Source: Adiantum capillus-veneris (lineage: Eukaryota > Streptophyta > Polypodiopsida > Polypodiales > Pteridaceae). Taken from it: a stretch of 64,000 nucleotides of DNA. Both the position numbers and the translations under genes were made by a program. The DNA is taken from NCBI GenBank assembly GCA_014529385.2, contig CM043960.1:122501043-122565042 (forward strand), in the 5' to 3' direction. This document shows, piece by piece, positions 56,582 through 64,000 of this stretch. How positions within the stretch are numbered: position 1 is the first letter of the stretch; every line of letters starts with the position of its first letter. A model generated the notes under the pieces. It was not told the DNA's origin. It worked only from the letters and a program-made list of their open reading frames with translations, and searched no databases.

Positions 56582-57262
56582 GGGTGGCTGAAAATGACTG
56601 TTTTGGCTGCGTTTTTATGGCTGAAAATGGGGGTTCTTCTGCATCCAACTTGGGCTGAATTATCTGTTGCTAATGCCTGCTAAAAACGCTGCACATCTGC
56701 TGCATATTGGGCTGAAAACCAAAAACGCTGATGTTGCATTGTAGCGTTAGTAAAACGCTAGACCATTCTGGTGCTTCTGCTGGCAATTGGGGGAAATTTG
56801 CAAACGCTAGGGGACTGGAGAGGATGGCGATCATGCAAGGGGAAAACGCTGGGGCTGATGTGTGGCGAAGGTGGGGGAAACCAAAAACGCCAATGGTTCT
56901 TGTTGGGGTTCTGCTGAGAAGGTGCCTGTTGAGCATGTGCTCCTGCTGCCTCTTCTGCCATTTAGTGCTAACTTGGGTTTGCTTATATATTAACTTAGCA
57001 AAATTGCCCTACCTACTTTTGTTGAAAGTCACTTAAAAATAATAAGTGAAAAATACCAAAAATAGGGAAAATAGGCTAAATGCACTGGAAAATTCCCCTA
57101 ACTGAATTTGATGGATTCTGAAGGGAATACTGATGATCATGCTTTGTGCAACCAGAGGATATGCATCTATGCTAAGTGACTGGGCATGCACGGTCTACGA
57201 ATAGACTCACAAGAGTGCCAGATCACTTCTAAATCTAGACTGACTGGACTGACTGAACCCTG
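56582..57262 (-). repeat. 3' LTR of H2, outer part
   Basis: It continues the H LTR after J, with GCTGAAAACGC-like units, TATATTAA box near 56,985 and GGGCATGCACGGTCTACG. It breaks at about 57,262 before the TGTCACGTG start. The terminal 40 or so bases, the purine tract and the chromodomain code present in H3 are deleted. Confidence 0.85.
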
Positions 57263-57274
57263 GTCATGCTGTAG

Positions 57275-58173
57275 ACTGGCTGGACTGACTGAACCGTGGT
57301 CGCTAAAGACTGTGTATGCAATGTAGATGAACATAAAGACGGAGTGACAAACCGTTCATCAAACACATGCAAACAATGAGATCGAATCTTTTCTGTTTGA
57401 TTGAGATCAATCAACTGTGGCAAATCACAATGGAAATGTCTATGCTTAGTGCTCATACTATCATGTCCTCTTCCAGAAACTGTGTCATGCCAAGGAAGAG
57501 ACATGGAATGTGACTTCCTTACATACATTCTTTTCAGCTTTTCATGAAAAATCTGCATACATCCGTGCTCATTCATGAGTGAAACGTGCTGAACATACAA
57601 TATGTCATGCCTAAGAAAAGGGATCACATAAAGATGCTGACTAAAATACAGGAAATGATCACGAATGAAACACTCGAACAATGCGTGCGTATCAATCATG
57701 CGAACACATAATACTTCCTGTGCGGGTTCTTTGGACCTAGGCTCGAGAGCCAAGATCAATCCTTTGTGATTGATCGAATCTGCAACGAGGTTAGCTTCGC
57801 TAGAAAAAGCATCCACTAACACCTCATCCTGGTGAACAATCACATCGTCTTCATGCAACTCATCATGCTTGTGAGAAATCACATCTTGATCATGCAAATC
57901 ATCATGCTTATCTTTGTCATCAAAACCATCATGTAAATCATTATCATTCAAATCTTCATGCTTCTCATAATCATGCAAATTCTGTGTGTCATGCTGTGGA
58001 GAAAAAGAGACTGAGAGAGTCTCCTTCTCCTGAATCCTTTCAATCTTGTCTTGCATATTAGCAATGAGAGCTAGAGAATGAGCAATGTCCTCTCCATGAA
58101 TGACAATTGGAGAATCACTTGTGGCATTGAGAGTTAGTGTTAGTCTTAAAATCCACGAGAGCGTCATTATCAC
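57275..58173 (-). pseudogene. H2 accessory region: Asp/His-rich segment and integrase-N-terminus-like domain
   Basis: About 300 open codons on the minus strand. After the protease tail (SDSPIVIHGEDIAHSLALIA) comes an Asp/His/Lys-rich stretch such as KHEDLNDNDLHDGFDDKDKH and ISHKHDELHEDDVIVHQDE. VLVDAFSSEANLVADSINHK and LALEPRSKEPAQEVLCVRM follow. The integrase-like part is ALFECFIRDHFLYFSQHLYV, HVSLMNEHGCMQIFHEKLKR and SHSMSLPWHDTV, then FHCDLPQLIDLNQTEKIRSH. There is no catalytic core. The chromodomain seen in H1 and H3 is deleted here. Confidence 0.75.
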
Positions 58174-58787
58174 GAAACCATCGAATGCCCAAAATCATAT
58201 CACATCCTGAGAGAGGAGAAACAACAAATCTTCTAGTGAAGGCAGTCGGTTGAATTGCAAACAACACATCAAGGCACTCCTCCGTGATGAGAGCGTCCAT
58301 ACCGGGACGAAAGCCAAAGACCTCGATAGGAGATCTCAGACTAACTTCGAGGTGGGCTCTCTCAACAAGAGAGGAATTGATCACATCATGCATACTACCT
58401 GGGTCAAACAATATGACAAAACGATGCCCCGACGTACGACCATAACATTTAATGAGAGAATCATCAATGGGAGGGTCATGAGAAACTTGGGGCACACTCG
58501 TGTTATCATTCATTGCATTGACAGAGGAAGTGGGTTTTGTGGATTCTTTAGATTCATTCGATTCAAGCTTAGGACATGTTCTTTTTATGTGACCCTTAAT
58601 GTGACAATGAAAACAACGACCTTCCTTAGGATAAGTGCTTTGCTCTTCTGACGTGATGTATCCTCCTACAATTCCTTGTGCTACCTTTTCATATGGAGTA
58701 AGCTTAGGTTTAGCAATTGTGTTAGCCTTACCCTTAGATTCATTGGAAGAATTCTTTTCTGAGAGACTGTTGGAAGATTGGTTAGAA
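58115..58787 (-). pseudogene. Nucleocapsid and protease of H2
   Basis: Zinc knuckle CFHCHIKGHIKRTC (about 58,620) and protease FVILFDPGSMHDVIN (DPG form, about 58,420), then ERAHLEVSLRSPIEVFGFRP and CDMILGIRWFRDNDALVDF. It is open to 58,115, where a frame change leads into the accessory region. It matches H-A closely up to the end of the protease, then diverges completely. Confidence 0.9.
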
Positions 58788-58796
58788 GAGTCACCA

Positions 58797-59163
58797 ACGT
58801 AATCGCGAAACGTTTCAGACCCGAAACGTTTCACCCCGAAACGTGGCGTTTCACCCCGAAACATTTCACTCTAGGTAAGACCTCATTGCAACGTCTAACC
58901 GAAACGCCAATTTTGTGTATATATAGAGTTATATATAGACAAAATAGGTGTTTATAGTGCAGTAAGTAGAGATACATGCTATGTTAACCTTGAAATAGCA
59001 TATACATATAAATAAATAACTTTTTAATGGCCAAATTCTCTTAAGGGAATTTTTTTTTTTCAGCCATTTCACTTCAGGCGTTTCACCCTGTAGGTGAAAC
59101 GTTTCGGCCGTTTCACCCGTTTCAGGTTTCAGGCATGCTGAAACGCGTTTCACGGTTACGCTG
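58797..59163. mobile_element. MITE-like insertion in H2 gag (Mutator-like features)
   Basis: It is flanked by AGAGTCACCA (58,787-58,796) and AGAGTTACCA (59,164-59,173), a 9-10 bp target duplication with one mismatch. The ends ACGTAATCGCGAAACG and, on the other strand, GCGTAACCGTGAAACG are imperfect inverted repeats. Subterminal arrays of CGAAACGTTTCA occur on both sides, with an AT-rich centre of about 160 bp. No coding capacity. The duplication length fits Mutator-type transposons. Confidence 0.65.
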
Positions 59164-59173
59164 AGAGTTACCA

Positions 59174-59760
59174 TTTTTACCATTCTTACCGTTCTGAGGG
59201 TTCTGAGAAGTCTGCGAGGTTCTTGTGGAAGTCTTGTTCTCCTTAGGCTTTCCCTTGTTGTGCTTCATCTCCTGTGCGAGAGCAATCGCTACCGCCTTGT
59301 TGAGATCGATTGGATCGACAGTACTTGATATACTCGTCCAATCCAAAGAGAAAAGCCTCTTTGCGCTCATCATCTGATTTTCGTAATTGAGTACCGAGCT
59401 GCAAAACACGATTAGAAAAAGACATAACCGGCATACCATTTTGCTTAGGAGAGCGCCAATCATCCTTCAATCATGCGAGGTACTGAGGTGGCATAAACCG
59501 CGCCTTAAGCTTGTCTTGGAAATCAGCCCAATTGAAGGAAAGGGGCGTGAGTTCGTCAGCTTCCTCTAGGTGCGCGGCTAGCTGTGCCTCTTGCCATGCG
59601 CGGTATCAATTGATGGCATCACTGGCAACGTACATAGCTATCGTCAAAACTTTGCTATATCCTGTCTTCTTACTTGTCGCAAAATAAGCATTAAATTGAT
59701 GCAACCAAGAATGAATAACGGTAGCATCCATCTTACCGTCATACTTGCTGAAAGTCAACT
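59174..59760 (-). pseudogene. gag capsid region of H2
   Basis: On the minus strand: FSKYDGKMDATVIHSWLHQF, MYVASDAIN-stop, ARFMPPQYLA-stop, KDDWRSPKQNGMPVMSFSNR and GTQLRKSDDERKEAFLFGLD. A frame change follows, then DLNKAVAIALAQEMKHNKGK and an Asn/Gln/Gly-rich tail interrupted by the MITE-like insertion. Confidence 0.85.
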
Positions 59761-60345
59761 TCTCTGTGATTGGATGGTCGAATCCGCATCGTGGCTTGCA
59801 CCACTTGAGGAACTCCCACGATCTTTGGGTGGTTCGGTCTTCGAGGCAAGTAACTGTCGAACCAATTCTCGAGTTCGTAGTTCTCTTTGAGCCTCTCGCT
59901 CGACCTCCAAGGCCGCGCTTCGTGTTGCCGCTTCCTCCTTTCTTAGTTCTTTTCTTTCTTTTCCTGCGTTGTGTTCGCGTTCTAAAGCAAGACGATTGTC
60001 TTGTTGTGCGGAAAATCTTGCTTTTCTTTCGTCGCGCTCGCGGTCCTTAGCTGCTTGCTCACGGTCCTTAGCTGCTTGTTCTGCGGCAAGTCTTGCAATT
60101 CTTTCGTCGCGCTCACGATCCTTAGCTTCTTGTTGTTCTGCTTTGCTTGCGAGTTGTGCCAACGCAACTCGATTCGTTTCTTGTTGTTGTGCCATCATGT
60201 CCAACATCGACTTGACCATCATCTCCATAGGAGTTAGTAAAACTCGTGGCGTAGATGGCGAAGGGGGAGGGTCGAAAAAATCTCCTAGTGGGGAAAAATC
60301 TTCGCCGCCTCTCTCATGCTCATCACCTGTATGCAAAGTATCCAT
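59755..60345 (-). pseudogene. gag N-terminal coiled-coil region of H2
   Basis: It starts MDTLHTGDEHERGGEDFSPL (196 codons). FFDPPPSPSTPRVL is followed by MVKSMLDMMAQQQETNRVAL and a long Glu/Arg/Ala/Gln helix with (A)KDRERDER(K/I)AR repeats, longer than in H-A. A frameshift near 59,760 separates it from the capsid. Confidence 0.85.
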
Positions 60346-60784
60346 TCCGCTTCAGGTGACGACCATGCACTATGATCTTTGGTTCTTAAGTTCACGAGGA
60401 ACTTGGGTTCTTGGGTTCTTGAGGATCTTGAGGTTTTCTTTCGCTTGCAAATCGCATTTGAGAAGGATCTTCTCTTCACCCGAGCTCTACTCTTTTCCGC
60501 GGGCGCACCCCTTGGCGGCCTTCGCTCACACCAAGGTTGCTTTTTCCCACCTCACGTCGATTGGCCGGCCGCTAAGTGCACGGTCCGCTCTCAATGAGTG
60601 AAAAGAGACACAAGGGGAGGCTGGACAAGCCCTTCTTCTTGGGATTCCTGTCACTCTTCAACAAAACACGATTAGGAATCGACACGCCCAAGCGAACTTG
60701 GGTTCGTGCGACCTCAACAAGCAAAAAAATTCTTGTGGTTCTTCCCTTGAGTACTACAGAACACTGCCAAAGCTCTAATACAAA

Positions 60785-60916
60785 TGTTAGGTGCAGCGGA
60801 ATGAATGTTTGCGCTTTGCTCAAGATGAGTGCTCCGAACTGTGCTCAAGGTTCCTTTTTATTCTTATGAAAGGGAGAGCCTTCCGTTCTTAATGAGAGAG
60901 TGCTATGATCACAAAC
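60785..60916 (-). repeat. 5' LTR of H2, inner end only
   Basis: TGTTAGGTGCAGCGG...GATCACAAAC, 132 bp, then interrupted at CAAAC by the LTR of H3. The rest should lie beyond the right edge. Confidence 0.8.
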
Positions 60917-62103
60917 TGTTAGGTGCAGCGGAATGATTGTTTGCGCTTTGCTCAAGATGAGTGCTCCGAACTGTGCGCAAGGTTCCTTTTAGTTCTTATG
61001 GAAGGGAGAGCCTTCCATTCTTAATGGAAAGTGCTATGATCACAAAGAAAGTGAATGGATACTGTGTGTGCAAGTGTATAAGACTGAGAGATAGAGAGAG
61101 AAGAGAGATACGACACCAGAGACGTTGTAAAACCCTCCTCCGAAGGCCCCACTCTCGTCGGCGAGAGTGGTCTACTTTTTGATTGCACAAAGTGGTACAA
61201 TGCGAATGCAAGGGACTGATGCAACTTGGACTATGCCGGTGACGACGACGGTGATGACGACGACGACTTTAGGGCTGAAATCTGTGGTCTTCTAATCGTT
61301 GAATTTCGGGACTGTTTCGGTGGCTGAAAATGACTGTTTTGGCTGCGTTTTTATGGCTGAAAATCGGGAATCTTCTGCAACCAATGGGGCTGAATCTGCT
61401 ACTGTACCAGAGGCTGAAAACGCTGCCTTTCTGACGTGGCTAGGGCTGAAAAACACTAACGCTAGGCTGCCTGTGTCCTTAGCAAAAACGCTAGCTTGAT
61501 GAAGTCGAAAAAGGCTGGTGGGCTGAAATGGAGAACGCCAGCCAGACTGGGACTTGATGGCGATCATGGTAATTTGCAAACGCTGGAATGCTGAGGGTGA
61601 TGGCAATCATGCGTAGGAATGAAACGCCATGGATCTGGGTACTGCTGTCGTAGCGGAAACTGTCAAGACAGAAAACATTAGGGGTGTTGAGGGATTCCTG
61701 CTGAGAAGTTGCCTGTTGAGCGGGAAGCTCCTGCTGCCTCTTCTGCCATTTAGTGCTAACTTGGGTTTGCTTATATATTAAGTTAGCAAAATTGCCCTAC
61801 CTACTTTTGTTGGGAAGTCACTTAAAAATAATAAGTGAAAAATACCAGAAATAGGGAAAATAGGCTAAATGCATTGGAAAATTCCCCTAACTGATTTTAA
61901 TGGATTCTGATGGGAATTCTGATGATCATGCTGTGTGCAACCAGAGGATATGCATCTATGCCAAGTGACTGGGCATGCACGGTCTACGAATAGACTCACA
62001 AAAGTGCCAGATCACTTCTAATGTAGACTTGACTGGACTGACTGAACCCTGATCATGCTGAAGCTTGTCCACGGACACATAGGGTTGGATGTGTCACGTG
62101 ACA
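60917..62103 (-). repeat. 3' LTR of H3
   Basis: On the minus strand it begins TGTCACGTGACACATCC and ends CGCTGCACCTAACA, 1,187 bp. It contains the ACTCTCG/CGAGAGT hairpin (61,150-61,170), GAC-rich trinucleotides, spaced GCTGAAAA units and a TATATTAA box near 61,775. Purine-rich TTTGAAAAGGAGGGGA precedes it (62,104-62,118). Confidence 0.93.
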
Positions 62104-62114
62104 TCCCCTCCTTT

Positions 62115-63250
62115 TCAAAGTGAGGTACTGGCACCGAACTGTATGGCGTCGAGGGAGATCGCTAATAGCATTCGGAATCCTGGAAGGGACTCTTCGCCGG
62201 CCCACTCTGCTGTGTGGGTCGTGCGGTACTTGAACTTCATAAAGGTCTGCAATGCTTGCTTCTTTGGGGCGCGCCGAAAGAGACACAAAGTCTTCTGTGG
62301 CTCCTTCCTTACTTCAATTTCGTTTAGAGACCTGCTTCTTTCTTCCTCAAGAATCTCTATGGCTGAAAATTCCTGAAACCATTTCCAACACAAAACCATG
62401 AACATACCTATTCCATGTAACGTGAGTGGAAAAAATCTTGTCTTCGCTAAAGATTGTTTATGCAATGTAGATGAACATAGAGACGGAGTGACAACCCGTT
62501 CATCAAACATATGCAAACAATGAGATCGAATCTTTCCCGTTTGATCGAAGTCAATCAACTGTGGCAAATCACAATGGAAATGCCCATGCTTGGTGCTTAT
62601 ACTATCATGTGCTCTTTCTTCAACTGTGTCATGCCAAGGAAGAGACATGGAATGTGACTTCCTGACATACATACTTTTCAGCTTTTCATGAAAAATCCGC
62701 ATAGATTCGTGCTCATCCATGAGAGAAACGTGCTCAACATACAATATGTCATGCCTAGGAAAAGGGATCACATATTGATGCTGACTAAAATACAGGACAC
62801 GGTCACGAATGAAACGCTCGAACAATGCGTGCGTATCAATCATGCGAACACATAATACTTCCTCTGAGGGTTCTTTGGACCTAGGCCCGAGAGCCAAGAT
62901 CGTTTCTTCCTGAATGATCGAATCATCTTGTGGAGGTTCTTTGGACCTCGACTCGTAAGCCAAGATCGGTTCTTCGTGATTGATCGAATCCACAACGATG
63001 TTAGCTTCGCTAGAAAAAGCATCCACTAACACATCATCCTTGTGAACAATCACATCTTCTTCATGCAACTCATCATGCTTGTGAGAAATCACATCTTGAT
63101 CATGCAAATCATCATGCTTGTCATTGTCATCCAAATCATTGGCATCCAAATCATCATGCTTATCATTGTCATTCAAATCATCATGCAAATCATTGTCAAT
63201 CAAATCATCATCATGCTTCACACAATTATGAAAATCCTGTGTGTCATGCT
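62115..63250 (-). CDS. H3 accessory ORF: Asp/His-rich, integrase-N-terminus-like and chromodomain segments
   Basis: An uninterrupted minus-strand frame of about 400 codons (open from 63,329) ends at 62,115, 12 bases before the LTR. Order: SPKHDTQDFH; an Asp/His tract of about 60 residues (DLHDDLNDNDKHDDLDANDL and HDDLHDQDVISHKHDELHEE); VLVDAFSSEANIVVDSINHE with a duplicated SRSKEP(P/S) block; LFERFIRDRVLYFSQHQYVI and HVSLMDEHESMRIFHEKLKS, aligned to the N-terminal zinc domain of H-A integrase; HSMSLPWHDTV; FHCDLPQLIDFDQTGKIRSH. The chromodomain-like KKQALQTFMKFKYRTTHTAE comes last. No catalytic D-D-E residues. Function unknown. Confidence 0.7.
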
Positions 63251-63694
63251 TTGGAGAAAAGATACTAAGACAGTCTCCTTTCCCCAAATCTCTTGCATCT
63301 GTGCCTGAACTTGAGAATAGAGTCGCCAAAACTCTTTTTTTTGTCGGTCGCTCTGTTCTTGTATTGCTTTTCTTTCTGCTTTGTCTTTTGCGTGCCTACG
63401 ATCCATTTCTGCTTCTCTTGCTTTGGCTTCCAAGCGTGCTTGCTCGCTCTCAGGCGCTATGGCTGCCATTCTTTCTTGGTACTTACGCTCGATGCTTGCG
63501 ATTCTTTCTTCGCTTTCTAACTTCCTGTCCATCATCCTCTTGTCGAAAGCCTCCATAGGAGTTAGTGCAATCCTTGTCGTAGATGGAAAAGGGGGAGGGT
63601 TGGAAAAGCCTCCTGGTGGGGAAAATTCTTCTTCGCCTCTCTCATGCTCATCACCTCCAAGCGAAGCATCCATGCCGCTTCGAGTGATGACCAT
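63218..63694 (-). pseudogene. gag N-terminal region of H3
   Basis: The likely ATG is at 63,694 (MVITRSGMDASLGGDEHERG), matching MVVTRSRMDTSHTGDEHERG in H-A. A Pro-rich spacer precedes a coiled-coil-like region: ESEERIASIERKYQERMAAI, QARLEAKAREAEMDRRHAKD. Near 63,250 it passes by a frame change directly into the Asp/His segment, so capsid, knuckle and protease are skipped. Confidence 0.75.
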
Positions 63695-63896
63695 TCTGAA
63701 GTCGTGGGTTCTTGTGGGTTCTTGGGTTCTTAAGTTCACGAGGAACTTGGGTTCTTGAGGGTCTTGAGGTTCTTGAGGTTTTCTTTCGCTTGCAAATCGC
63801 GTTAGAGAATGATCTTCTCTTTACCCGCGTTCTACTCTTTTCCGCGGGCGCACCCCTTGGCGGCCTTGCGCTCACACCAAGGTTGCTTTTTCCCAC
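63651..63896 (-). CDS. Small basic upstream ORF in the H3 leader
   Basis: 81 codons: MGKSNLGVSARPPRGAPAEK, SRTRVKRRSFSNAICKRKKT, SRTSRPSRTQVPREL. It overlaps the gag start in another frame. It closely resembles the 66-codon ORF in H-A (39,910-39,710). It is rich in Arg, Lys and Ser. It may be translated or may only reflect a conserved leader RNA. Confidence 0.4.
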   Translation of the reverse strand: MGKSNLGVSARPPRGAPAEKSRTRVKRRSFSNAICKRKKTSRTSRPSRTQVPRELKNPRTHKNPRLQNGHHSKRHGCFAWR

Positions 63897-64000
63897 CTCA
63901 CGTCGATTAGCCGGCCGCTAAGTGCACGGTCCGCTCTCAATGAGTGAAAAGAGACACAAGGGGAGGCTGGACAAGCCCTTCTTTCTTGGGATTCCTGTCA

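Larger units (their letters stand above)
49749..60916 (-). mobile_element. Element H2, polymerase-less family-H derivative hosting J
   Basis: The 3' LTR is 49,749-50,160 + 56,582-57,262 (split by J). The internal region is 57,263-60,784, and the visible 5' LTR part is 60,785-60,916, cut by H3. The mutated primer site GCTCTAATACAA is at 60,772-60,783. It codes for gag, zinc knuckle, protease, the Asp/His segment and the integrase-N-terminus-like segment. The left flank is CTGAC; the right end lies outside the window. Confidence 0.82.
60917..64000 (-). mobile_element. Element H3, polymerase-less family-H derivative (runs off the window)
   Basis: The 3' LTR is 60,917-62,103, then a purine tract, chromodomain, integrase-N-terminus-like and Asp/His segments, gag N-terminus and part of the leader. 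The capsid, zinc knuckle, protease and polymerase are all missing. The 5' LTR should lie about 190 bp past the window edge. It is inserted in the 5' LTR of H2 (left flank CAAAC). Confidence 0.82.

Overview
This window is plant nuclear DNA made almost entirely of LTR retrotransposons nested inside one another. I found no intact host gene, rRNA, tRNA gene or CRISPR array. The elements belong to several Ty3/Gypsy families, most with a chromodomain at the C-terminus of the polyprotein and most with a primer-binding site reading TGGTATCAGAGC, the complement of the plant initiator-Met tRNA 3' end. A land plant with a large, repeat-rich genome is therefore likely. A seedless plant or gymnosperm would fit, but the sequence alone does not fix the species.

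Layout, part 1 (1-33,959, a nest about five levels deep). A family-A LTR on the minus strand (274-554 + 33,688-33,959) has been split by a minus-strand family-B element (555-33,687). Inside B lie a solo LTR of family H (1,922-3,054), the remains of family-A element A1 (about 19,625-23,461), and a family-C element called E (24,880-31,733), which landed in the GA microsatellite of B's own 5' LTR. Element D (3,495-19,619, target duplication TGAAT) is inserted in the A1/B remnant. D is itself interrupted by a solo B-type LTR (3,700-5,655, target duplication GGTAG) and a full family-C element (8,150-14,916, target duplication GTCTC).

Layout, part 2 (33,960-44,917). A degraded minus-strand family-A element (K) is split by a full-length family-H element, H-A (34,200-41,299). 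H-A is the only H copy here that still has reverse transcriptase, RNase H and integrase. A plus-strand family-A element (G, 43,283-44,917) follows; it has an LTR and a long gag.

Layout, part 3 (44,918-64,000). Three H-family derivatives (H1, H2, H3) lack reverse transcriptase, RNase H and the integrase core. In their place they share an Asp/His-rich segment, an integrase-N-terminus-like segment and a chromodomain, partly in long open frames. The 3' LTR of H2 is split by element J (50,161-56,576, LTRs 548 bp each, target duplication GTTTT). J is a gag-protease element with no polymerase. Its 3' half carries a C-rich minisatellite and antisense fragments that look like a GDSL esterase/lipase and a 3-ketoacyl-CoA synthase. 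A MITE-like insertion with a 9-10 bp target duplication lies inside H2 gag. H3 is inserted into the 5' LTR of H2 and runs off the right edge.

How the parts relate. H-A (or relatives elsewhere in the genome) could have supplied polymerase and integrase in trans to H1-H3; the partner of J is not in the window. Nearly all reading frames carry stops or frameshifts, so the locus is mainly a fossil record. The most noteworthy items are the polymerase-less H subfamily, the gene-capturing J element, and intron-like segments in the LTR leaders of families B, C and D.
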